The notes under the pieces are model-generated. The model did not search any database and was not told the DNA's origin. It was given only the letters and a program-made list of their open reading frames with translations. A DNA stretch of 64,000 nt, from the NCBI GenBank assembly GCA_020444475.1, contig JAHLKV010000002.1, forward strand, positions 434,001-498,000, written 5' to 3'. The stretch is from a bacterium (lineage in GTDB: Bacteria; Zixibacteria; MSB-5A5; GN15; FEB-12). Shown in pieces: positions 51,870-59,979 of this stretch (the first letter of the stretch is position 1; each line of letters opens with the position of its first letter). The position numbers and the translations under genes are program-made.

Positions 51870-52871
51870 TTACAGTATCACTTTGTTGCCAAGCAGGCAT
51901 TTGATCGAAGCGATCCGTTCCAGCGAGCGGCGGAGTCGCTCGGCCGGGATATCGCCCCGTTCGACGGCGGCGGCGAACGCATCCATCGCCTCGACCGCAC
52001 GTTTGGTGTCCTGACCGAACAGTAACAGATCGTGGCCGGCCAGGAAAGCTTTGATCGTTCGCTCGCCGATATCACCCAACTCGCCGGCGCCTTCCATGCA
52101 CAGATCGTCGGTGATCACCGGGCCTTCGAAAGCGAGCATGCTGCGAAGCAGTTGGTCGATGATGCGGGACGAGCCGGTGACGATGGTATCGTCGATAGCG
52201 GGCAGCATCAGATGGGTCGTCATGATCAGGCCGACCCCGGATGTGACGGCGGCTTCGAACGGCCGCATCTCCCGCCCGCTCCAGGTATTGAGGTCGTAGT
52301 CGGCGGTCGCGACCGCATGGTGCGGATCAACCGATGCTGCGCCGAGACCCGGGAAGTGTTTCACGCACGAAAGCAGACCGTGTCTTCGGGCGAGGCGAAT
52401 GCTCATCTGGACAAACGGGATGACATCGGACGGTTCGGCTCCGAAACAGCGTCCATCGAGGCAGCTATTGGCCGGATTGAGCGACAGGTCGGCCACGGGG
52501 GCAAGATTCAGGTTGATGCCGACCGATTCCATGTAGACCAGCGCGCGGGAGTAGTCCTCACTGTACGATTCGATCGCCATGAAGCGGCCGTACTCGGCCG
52601 GCGCTTTGATTTCGGCCGGTGCGCCTCTGAAACGGCTGACCCGTCCGCCTTCCTGATCGATGGCGATCAGCGGCGGGGAATCGGTATACTGGCGCTTGAT
52701 GGCCGAGATAGATTTCGACACACTCTGATAGCTCCGGCAATTGTCTTCGAACAGGATCACGCCGCCCAAACGACGTTTGCGAACCAGATCCAGAAACGAA
52801 TCCGGCACCCGCTCCCCTTTGTAGCCGATAACGAACAGCCGTCCGATATTGTCAGGTGTTGTAGATAGCAT
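51870..52871 (-). CDS. nagZ: Glycoside hydrolase family 3 beta-N-acetylhexosaminidase (NagZ-like)
   Basis: A 333-residue family 3 enzyme that removes GlcNAc from muropeptides. The signature KHFPGLGAASVDPHHAVA carries the catalytic Asp-His loop, and VITDDLCMEGA carries the nucleophile Asp in TDDL. IAIDQEGGRVSRF is the substrate-binding loop. Without a signal peptide it is cytoplasmic, as for NagZ. It is the first gene of nagZ-anmK-spoIID; the last gene follows by overlap. Confidence 0.92.
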   Translation of the reverse strand: MLSTTPDNIGRLFVIGYKGERVPDSFLDLVRKRRLGGVILFEDNCRSYQSVSKSISAIKRQYTDSPPLIAIDQEGGRVSRFRGAPAEIKAPAEYGRFMAIESYSEDYSRALVYMESVGINLNLAPVADLSLNPANSCLDGRCFGAEPSDVIPFVQMSIRLARRHGLLSCVKHFPGLGAASVDPHHAVATADYDLNTWSGREMRPFEAAVTSGVGLIMTTHLMLPAIDDTIVTGSSRIIDQLLRSMLAFEGPVITDDLCMEGAGELGDIGERTIKAFLAGHDLLLFGQDTKRAVEAMDAFAAAVERGDIPAERLRRSLERIASIKCLLGNKVIL

Positions 52872-52933
52872 GCCCTACCTCTCGTTGCCCCCCAGGGCAA
52901 TGTTGATTTTCCTACCAGTCACGATTTGCACCC

Positions 52934-54493
52934 CTACACCGAGCAGACGAGATTCTTGCCGGAGCCTTTGGCGCGATAAAGCGCCTGATCGGCGGCGGTG
53001 ACGAGATCCTCGTGTGACCGTCCGTTCTCCGGATAGGCCGAGACTCCGACGGATACGGTGATCTTGAGCTTCTCGTCCTTTTCGGTGTTAATAATCATCT
53101 CTTCGACCTGCGATCTGATTCGCTCGCCGATATGTTCGGCTTCCATCTTGGCGGTCTGCGGAAGGATAACCGCAAACTCTTCGCCCCCATAGCGACAGAA
53201 AATATCAACATCGCGGATACACCGCTTGATGACGTTTGAGAGCTCGCGAAGGACGACGTTGCCGGACTCATGTCCGTACGAGTCGTTGATCTTCTTGAAC
53301 CAGTCGATATCGACCATAATGATGGACAGCGGCAAGTCATATCGCAGGGCACGTTTCTTTTCTTCTTCGAGCTTGTGGACAAAGTAACGGTAGTTATACG
53401 TCGCCGTCAACTCATCGATCATGGTGAGTTCTTCCGTGCGACGGTGCAGTTCGGCGTTATCGAGCGCCATGGCGGCCGAACGTGCGACCGACGTGAACTG
53501 CTGCATATCCCGTTCGGTGAAGTGGTCGACACCGATCGATTCGGCGATCAGGACGCCTTTCGGCTTACCGTGCGCAATCATGGGGACCAGCAGCGCTGAG
53601 CGCGCCTTGGGTTCCATCGGACGGTAATCATCGCGAGCCGCAATATCCTTGACCCGCACCGGTTCTTCGATCTTGATCACACGCTTGATCAGTTCGGAGC
53701 CGTCGTGATCGATGGCTTTAAACAACCAGTTCGGACGACCATCCATAGACCGCGCCCGGTAGTAGAAATGGTTCCATCGGTCGAGTTGTACCACGGCGCA
53801 GTATTGGTAGCGCAGGGTGTTCGACATGATGCGGATCAGTTCCTTGACGATGCCGTCTTCGTCGAGAATTCCTCCCAGCGTTCGGGTATTCTCATAGAAG
53901 ACTTCGAGCTGAGCCTGCGATTTCTCCAGCTCCGCCGTGCGCAGATTCAGGGTATTAAACAGCTTGATCAGGCGCGCTTCGGATTTGCGCAGGTAGCGGG
54001 ACACGTAGCTTATCGCGAGGTAGTAGGCCCAGAGGAAAGCGAGACGAAGCCCGAAATCGAGGGCGTTCTCGATCGAGACTTCGCCGACCACGAGATAGAC
54101 GTATGCCGCCGATACCAGGGCGACCGAAACGGTCGCAAACCAGAAGGTAAGGACGTAGGCCGCCACCGAGATCGTGATAAAAAACAGCAGGTACATCGAA
54201 GAAGCCAGTCCGCCCGCCAGGGAGATCGCCACCGGGACAAACATCAGGTCGTAGATGATAGCCGACAGATAGGCGAGTTTCAGGTCGAAATTGCCCCGCA
54301 TGGCGGTAGTGAAGACACCCAGATGGGCTACGAACGTCGCGAAAACAAGCCAGAATGTGGTCGGGTAGGCGGCGATGAAGCCGGAGTCGTAGGCAAACCA
54401 CGAGAAGCCGATCAGCGTCAAGGTGCGCGTGACCAGATAGATTACATCCACCCTCGGCAGCAGGGTTCTGTTCCTGTCAAGGAATAGCTTCAT
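52934..54493 (-). CDS. Membrane GAF-GGDEF diguanylate cyclase
   Basis: A 519-residue signalling protein. Five to six membrane helices cover about 10-170. A GAF domain covers about 200-355 (for example YQYCAVVQLDRWNHFYYRARSMDG, SALLVPMIAHGKPKGVLIAES). The catalytic GGDEF domain is about 365-519 with the active-site RYGGEEFAVILPQ, so it can make cyclic-di-GMP. DLPLSIIMVDIDWFKKINDSYGH is the metal-binding strand. There is no obvious RxxD inhibitory site before GGEEF. Next gene downstream on the strand is nagZ, 62 bases on. Confidence 0.93.
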   Translation of the reverse strand: MKLFLDRNRTLLPRVDVIYLVTRTLTLIGFSWFAYDSGFIAAYPTTFWLVFATFVAHLGVFTTAMRGNFDLKLAYLSAIIYDLMFVPVAISLAGGLASSMYLLFFITISVAAYVLTFWFATVSVALVSAAYVYLVVGEVSIENALDFGLRLAFLWAYYLAISYVSRYLRKSEARLIKLFNTLNLRTAELEKSQAQLEVFYENTRTLGGILDEDGIVKELIRIMSNTLRYQYCAVVQLDRWNHFYYRARSMDGRPNWLFKAIDHDGSELIKRVIKIEEPVRVKDIAARDDYRPMEPKARSALLVPMIAHGKPKGVLIAESIGVDHFTERDMQQFTSVARSAAMALDNAELHRRTEELTMIDELTATYNYRYFVHKLEEEKKRALRYDLPLSIIMVDIDWFKKINDSYGHESGNVVLRELSNVIKRCIRDVDIFCRYGGEEFAVILPQTAKMEAEHIGERIRSQVEEMIINTEKDEKLKITVSVGVSAYPENGRSHEDLVTAADQALYRAKGSGKNLVCSV

Positions 54494-54558
54494 CGTTAGT
54501 TCGACCTATAGCAGGTATATCGGCCGATTGCAGAGTTTATTTATTGTCGGTGAAGAGC

Positions 54559-56304
54559 TTATGCGGAAAAAGGTGAGGCTTTCGCCGGGGGCGCGAAAAA
54601 CTGCCGGACGGAGATAATCAACACGCCGATCGCCAGCGCCAGCAGAAGCACCGACATGCCCGCCAGAATCAGATTTTCCTGCGGCCAGTACGATGTCACC
54701 AACTGGTAGGCGAGGGCGGCGATAGTGGTTGCCATCATCAGGAGAGCCGGCACCAGCGTAAACCAGCTTCTCTTACCCGCTCGATGCAGCCAGACGGTGG
54801 CGGCGATCAGGGTCAGGGCCGCCAGTAGCTGATTGGTGGCGCCGAAAACCGGCCAGATGTATTTCCAGCCCTGCGACTGGGCCAGCACAAACATCAGTAC
54901 CACCGAAAGTCCGGAGTTGAACCAAAACTTCCTCATCAGGGCCGGCGGGTTGGGCAGGATGGCTCGCCAGAGTTCTTCGAACAAGTAGCGGTTGAGGCGG
55001 ACGGCGGAGTCGAGGGTGGTGATCAGGAAGCCTTCGACGATCAGGATCCCCATCACCGTCCCGAGCGCCAGCGACAGTCCGAACCCGTTGTGAAGCAGAT
55101 GTCCCATGGCGGTCGCGAACGCGAGGATCGGGTTGCCGGCTGATCCGGTCGGCCAGGCGATCTGCATATAGTCGGAGTAGCTGATTGAGGAGCCGATGGC
55201 GATGAGGACCAGAATCGCCAGAGTGCCTTCGAGCAACATCCCGCCATAGCCGATCGCTTTGGCCTGCGGTTCTCTGGCCAGTTGTTTGGAGGAGGTGCCG
55301 CCGGCGACAAGCGCGTGGAAGCCGGAGATAGCGCCGCAGGCGATGGTGATAAACAGAAACGGCCAGACCGGTCCCATTTTGGCGGCGCCGACTTCGAGGT
55401 TGGCAGCCGGGTAGGTGACGGTCAATCCGTTGAGACCGCCGACCACGACACCGGCCATGAGGGCGAGCATGCCGGCGTAGAGGAGTTGGACGTTGACAAA
55501 GTCGCGTGGCTGGAGGATCAGCCAGACCGGGGCCTGACAGGCAAACATCGTATAGACCGAGATGATCACGGTCCACCAGAGCGGCGACAGCGCCAGCGGG
55601 AAGGCGAAGCCGATCCAGACCGAGACAAACCCGATCACGGTCGCTATAGTATAGGCGAGCACGGTGCTGATGTTCTTGCGGAGGATCAGCAGGCCAAGCA
55701 GCGGCGCCATGAGCGTGATGACTATGACCGAGGTCGACGCTATGCCGCCGACGATGCCGACCGTTTCGCCGTTGACCTCAGTCGTGCGGATGAGGGTCTG
55801 CCCTTCGCTGAGACCAAGCTCGGCAAGGGGACGCATCGACGTGAGTGACACCGCTGTCAGGGAGAGAAAGGCCGAGGTGACCAGGACGATCAGGATAATC
55901 GTGAAGATGATGAAGAGCAGAAAACCGGTCGGTCCAAGCGCCTTGCGGGCGACCTCGGCCATCGACGCGCCTTTCTCCCGCACCGAAGCAAACAGGGCGA
56001 CGAAGTCGTGCACGCCGCCGATGAAAATGGCGCCGAGCACGATCCACAGCCAGGCTGGTCCGACACCGTAGAGGATGCCGAGAGCGGGGCCGACTATCGG
56101 TCCGGCGCCGGCGATAGTCGAGTAGTGGTGCGCGAACAGCACCGAAGGTCTGGTCGGGACGAAGTCCTGGCCGTCTTCCTGAGTCACGGCGGGTGTGGGG
56201 CGGTCGGCTTTCTCACCAAAGGCGCGTGAGAGATAACGTCCGTAGAAACGATAGGCAAGGATGAAGCACGCGGCGGCAGCCAGGAAATAAACGAGAACGT
56301 TCAT
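54559..56304 (-). CDS. cstA: Carbon starvation protein CstA (peptide/pyruvate transporter family)
   Basis: A 581-residue protein with some 15 membrane segments. It starts with YFLAAAACFILAYRFYGRYLSRAFG and continues FVPTRPSVLFAHHYSTIAGAGPIVGPALG, the CstA signature, later FHALVAGGTSSKQLAREPQAKAIGYGGMLLEG and WKYIWPVFGATNQLLAALTL. The short length matches the compact members. CstA-type carriers import peptides or pyruvate during carbon limitation. It is followed 65 bases downstream by the GGDEF gene and preceded by the DUF3592 gene (9 bases), so it is likely co-transcribed with the latter. Confidence 0.95.
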   Translation of the reverse strand: MNVLVYFLAAAACFILAYRFYGRYLSRAFGEKADRPTPAVTQEDGQDFVPTRPSVLFAHHYSTIAGAGPIVGPALGILYGVGPAWLWIVLGAIFIGGVHDFVALFASVREKGASMAEVARKALGPTGFLLFIIFTIILIVLVTSAFLSLTAVSLTSMRPLAELGLSEGQTLIRTTEVNGETVGIVGGIASTSVIVITLMAPLLGLLILRKNISTVLAYTIATVIGFVSVWIGFAFPLALSPLWWTVIISVYTMFACQAPVWLILQPRDFVNVQLLYAGMLALMAGVVVGGLNGLTVTYPAANLEVGAAKMGPVWPFLFITIACGAISGFHALVAGGTSSKQLAREPQAKAIGYGGMLLEGTLAILVLIAIGSSISYSDYMQIAWPTGSAGNPILAFATAMGHLLHNGFGLSLALGTVMGILIVEGFLITTLDSAVRLNRYLFEELWRAILPNPPALMRKFWFNSGLSVVLMFVLAQSQGWKYIWPVFGATNQLLAALTLIAATVWLHRAGKRSWFTLVPALLMMATTIAALAYQLVTSYWPQENLILAGMSVLLLALAIGVLIISVRQFFAPPAKASPFSA

Positions 56305-56313
56305 GGCGTTCGC

Positions 56314-56820
56314 TCACTTGTGGAGAATGCGGTTGGCTTTCAGACGCACCGACACCAGCCCGGCCAGGATGCCGCCCAGGATGAGGGTGATGCCGAACGA
56401 GAGCTGCCCATAGACCGACCACGGCGGTGAGACTTTCATCTTCGCTTCGGAAGGATTTTCCGGGTTGTAGTGGATCGTGACCGCCGAGCCGACCGGGTAC
56501 ATCGCGGCCATCGTATCGGCCGCTTCGCGGCGGTTGTTGCGGCCGCCGAAGCTGGGCATATTCAAGTCCGTGCTGTCGAGGTGCACGACACCGTCGACTT
56601 CGTACGTATAGACGACATTGGGACGGAAGGCTCGTTCGCCGACCACTTCGGAGATGGTGATGATACCGGTGGTGGCCGGCCAGTGGCTCATAATCGAATA
56701 GGACTCAAACCGGGTGGCGGTGGAGTTGACCAGCAGTCCCCCGGAGACGAGCAGGAGAACCGACAGAATCAGTGTGATTCGGCTTTTGGTAAAAACCGGT
56801 GGTGGCTGTGATGACCCCAT
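56314..56820 (-). CDS. DUF3592-type membrane protein
   Basis: A 168-residue protein with helices near 16-30 and 140-158 around a beta domain (WPATTGIITISEVVGERAFRPNVVYTYEVDGVVH, then YPVGSAVTIHYNPENPSEAKM). The W-P-A-T-x-G and PxxxVTVxYNPxNPxEA patterns are those of DUF3592. Function is not known. It leads into cstA. Confidence 0.85.
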   Translation of the reverse strand: MGSSQPPPVFTKSRITLILSVLLLVSGGLLVNSTATRFESYSIMSHWPATTGIITISEVVGERAFRPNVVYTYEVDGVVHLDSTDLNMPSFGGRNNRREAADTMAAMYPVGSAVTIHYNPENPSEAKMKVSPPWSVYGQLSFGITLILGGILAGLVSVRLKANRILHK

Positions 56821-56986
56821 AGACAGGCCTGCTTTCCGAGCTACGCTTTATCGGACAGTAATATAACTACTAACTATCGACCGACGCAGCCAATCTTTTT
56901 ATATTGCCTTTTTGCGGGCGTCGGGCAACTTTGGAAAACGCCCTAACGTAAAGCAGGAAGCGGCTTTTAGGCGAAATTCGACGATT

Positions 56987-58255
56987 ATGAAACGGACACT
57001 CACACTCCACGTTCTGACGCTCGCAGCAGTCGCTGTGGCGATGCTCTTGTCGGCAGGTGTCACGTACGCCTCGGTCTGGGAGCACGAGGATGTGCTTGAG
57101 ATTTCCCGTTTGCACACGATCGATGATGACCTGTGGGTCTCCGCCAACACCTTCCGACTCAACGGTTCGGTGACCGGGGATGTCTGGTCGTTCGGCTATA
57201 CCGCTGACATATCCGGCAAAGTGAACGGATCACTGCAGACATTCGCTCGCGTTTTCAGGATGAACGGCTCCACCGATGGGTCGGTGCGGGTGTTTGCCCA
57301 GACACTGGAGTTGTCGGGGTATGTCGGCCGTTCGGTGCTCGCCATGGCGGAGACGTTCACGCTCGATGACGGTGCGGTGATCGGTCGCGATGCGCACGTG
57401 CTCGGAAGCCAGATTTCAATCAACGGCACGATTCGGAACAACGCCTTCCTGATGGGGGATCGTATCGAGATCCGGGGTATGATCGAAGGAAACGCGACCC
57501 TGGAGGGCAAAAAGATCGTCATCATGCCGCCGGCGGTTATACAGGGAGACCTGGTTTATAAGACCGAAGACTCGACGGATATTACGATCGAGCCCGGTGT
57601 CACGATCCTGGGGACTACGTCGTGGAACCGGGATGTCGACGAGGGGGACGGCGACGATGAATCATCGTTTGGCACCGACCTGCTGCTGAGTATCTCCAGT
57701 CTGCTGGCGGCGTTTCTGTTTGGCGTAATAGTGGTACGGATCTTCCGTCCCTACGCCGAGGAGTCGTACAAGCAGCTTCGCGAACGGACGCTGGCCGCCC
57801 TGGCCACCGGTGTGGCGAGTGTGTTTGGCCTTATTTTCTGCATCCTGATTCTGCTCGTGGCAATCTTCTCGATTCTCGCCGGGATGATTCTGATCGAAAA
57901 CGGCGGGCTGGCCGTGTTCGGCGGGCCGTTGCTGATCCTCTCGATTCTGCTGGTACCGATCACCAGTTTCCTGTCCGTATCGGGCGCGGTGATCCTCTAC
58001 TCCGGAAAGATCATCGTGGCGTTTCTGATCGGTGCGATGATTGTGAAGGGAGTGCCGGGGCAAAGTCCGCTTCGCGCTTCGGCGCTGATTCTCGGACTGC
58101 TTGTCCTGGGGATCGTGTTCCTGATCCCGTATCTGTGGTTCCTGGCGTATGCGGTCGTGACCGTAGTCGGCGCCGGGGCGATTATTCTCGGTATTCGCAA
58201 CTGCCCGCGCCATCAGGCACAGTCGGCATCGGCCCAACAGCCTCCGCCTCAGTAA
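56987..58255 (+). CDS. Bactofilin-like polymer domain fused to a membrane region
   Basis: A 422-residue protein. Signal peptide about 1-27. Some 170 residues follow of short repeated strands with polymer-forming cytoskeletal (bactofilin-like) spacing (ANTFRLNGSVTGDVWSFGY, DAHVLGSQISINGTIRNNAF). Five or six membrane helices lie in the C-terminal 200 residues (SISSLLAAFLFGVIVVRIF, GLIFCILILLVAIFSILAGM). The polymer-like part would face the periplasm, unlike cytoplasmic bactofilins. ATG at 56987 is chosen since it opens the signal peptide; the ribosome site is weak. The 3' end overlaps the GGT gene by 7 bases. Confidence 0.78.
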   Translation: MKRTLTLHVLTLAAVAVAMLLSAGVTYASVWEHEDVLEISRLHTIDDDLWVSANTFRLNGSVTGDVWSFGYTADISGKVNGSLQTFARVFRMNGSTDGSVRVFAQTLELSGYVGRSVLAMAETFTLDDGAVIGRDAHVLGSQISINGTIRNNAFLMGDRIEIRGMIEGNATLEGKKIVIMPPAVIQGDLVYKTEDSTDITIEPGVTILGTTSWNRDVDEGDGDDESSFGTDLLLSISSLLAAFLFGVIVVRIFRPYAEESYKQLRERTLAALATGVASVFGLIFCILILLVAIFSILAGMILIENGGLAVFGGPLLILSILLVPITSFLSVSGAVILYSGKIIVAFLIGAMIVKGVPGQSPLRASALILGLLVLGIVFLIPYLWFLAYAVVTVVGAGAIILGIRNCPRHQAQSASAQQPPPQ

Positions 58256-59961
58256 CCGCTGGCTGAGCCCGCCCGCCGGCGGTCCGCAACAGCCTGCATC
58301 ATCCCGGTCTCTTCCACCATAATGACATTGACGTTGCCGATCGCCTTGACCTCTTCGATATCGTATCCCTCGCGAATCAGCCGCTGAATCACCGCCACCG
58401 AGTAACCTCCCTGTTCCACGCGGACAACTTCGGGCACCCACTGGTGGTGGGCGCGCGGATGGTTGACCGACTCGGTGAGCGTGAGATTGAAGCGCGTCAG
58501 ATTCAGGATGACCTGCGCGACGGCGGTGATGATTTTCGAGCCGCCCGGCGACCCGATTGCCAGGAACGGCTGACCGTTGTGCAGGACGAGCGTCGGCGTC
58601 ATTGACGACAGCATCCGCTTGCCCGGCTCGATCTTGTTGGCATCGCCGCCAACCAATCCGAACTGATTCGGTACACCCGGCTTGATCGAGAAGTCATCCA
58701 TCTCGTTGTTGAGCAGGAAGCCTGCCCCGTCGACCACCAGCAGGTTGCCGTACCAGCCGTTGATGGTATAGGTAAGCGAAACCATGTTGCCGTCGGCGTC
58801 ACACACCGAGAAGTGCGTGGTCTCTTCGGGCTCGGAGCGAAGGGGTGCGCCCGGACCGATGTGACTCGAGGACCCGATCCCTTTCTCGGGAATGAGATCG
58901 CGGCGCTGGGCGAGATAGGAGTCATCGAGCAATCCACTGGGGACATCGTAGTACGCCGGATCGCCGAGGTGCGCCGAGCGGTCGGCGTAGGCGAGCCGAC
59001 ACGATTCGACCAACAGCCGGATGTACTCCGGGGAGTCCGGGGACCAGGGGCTGGTATCGACCGGTTCGAGCAGTTTGAGGATTTGGCCGAGGACGATTCC
59101 TCCCGATGACGGCAGCGGCATGGAGTAGATATCGAGTGAGTCGAACCGGAAATGAATCGGCTCCCGCCAGATGGCTTCGTACGAATCGAGATCTTCGCGT
59201 GTGATCAGACCGCCGTGTACTCGCATGGTGGAATCGATCAGGGCGGCGACACTGCCCCGGTAGAAGGCGTCGGGACCTTCGGCAGCGATTTGATACAGGG
59301 TTTGGGCCAGATCGGTCTGCACGAACTTTTCGCCGACGGTCGGGGTCACACCGGTCGGCGCAAATACGCGGGCGGTTTCGGGAAAGCGTTTGAGTGAGTC
59401 GGCGTTGTCAGCCAGAGATTCGGCGAGGCGCTCGTCGACAGCGAACCCGCTGTCAGCGAGATCAGCCGCGATTCGCACCAGGTCCTCCCACGGCAGCGAA
59501 CCGTACCGCTCCCATATGGCGTGCAGGCCGGCGACTGTGCCGGGCACACCGGCGGCTTTGGCGCCGATCAGTGACAGCCCCTCGATCACGTTGCCGCTGT
59601 CATCGAGAAACATCGTCTCGGCAGCCGCCGCCGGAGCGGTCTCGCGGAAGTCGAGGGCGGTGATCTGACCGGAGGATCCCTGGCGCATGACGGCAAACCC
59701 GCCACCGCCGATATTGCCGGCCTCGGGATCAACCACCGCGAGGACAAAACCCACCGTTACGGCCGCATCAAAGGCGTTGCCGCCGTTCTCCAGTACCCGG
59801 ACGCCGGCCTGAGTGGCGATCGGCGCCGCGGAAACAACCGCGCCGTTTTCGTAGAAGCGGGTGACGTGGAGGTTGTCGCAGGCGAGCAGCCCAAAAAGGA
59901 GCCCGCAAACGGCCAGAAGACCGGCGGGCGCCTTAAATCGAAACGTATTGTGGCGTATCAT
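58249..59961 (-). CDS. ggt: Gamma-glutamyltransferase (gamma-glutamyl peptidase)
   Basis: A 570-residue protein of the Ntn-hydrolase GGT family, which cleaves glutathione and gamma-glutamyl peptides. Lipobox GLLAC with Cys28 suggests membrane anchoring outside the cytoplasm. Autoprocessing would occur before Thr380 in PEETTHFSVCDADGNMVSLTYTI, the usual catalytic Thr. GNIGGGGFAV and PLPSSGGIVLGQIL are characteristic, as is GSPGGSKI. It lies 19 bases downstream of the GH35-like gene stop. It converges with the bactofilin-like gene, overlapping it by 7 bases. Confidence 0.95.
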   Translation of the reverse strand: MIRHNTFRFKAPAGLLAVCGLLFGLLACDNLHVTRFYENGAVVSAAPIATQAGVRVLENGGNAFDAAVTVGFVLAVVDPEAGNIGGGGFAVMRQGSSGQITALDFRETAPAAAAETMFLDDSGNVIEGLSLIGAKAAGVPGTVAGLHAIWERYGSLPWEDLVRIAADLADSGFAVDERLAESLADNADSLKRFPETARVFAPTGVTPTVGEKFVQTDLAQTLYQIAAEGPDAFYRGSVAALIDSTMRVHGGLITREDLDSYEAIWREPIHFRFDSLDIYSMPLPSSGGIVLGQILKLLEPVDTSPWSPDSPEYIRLLVESCRLAYADRSAHLGDPAYYDVPSGLLDDSYLAQRRDLIPEKGIGSSSHIGPGAPLRSEPEETTHFSVCDADGNMVSLTYTINGWYGNLLVVDGAGFLLNNEMDDFSIKPGVPNQFGLVGGDANKIEPGKRMLSSMTPTLVLHNGQPFLAIGSPGGSKIITAVAQVILNLTRFNLTLTESVNHPRAHHQWVPEVVRVEQGGYSVAVIQRLIREGYDIEEVKAIGNVNVIMVEETGMMQAVADRRRAGSASGY

Positions 59962-59979
59962 ATCACAGTATGTCGATTT

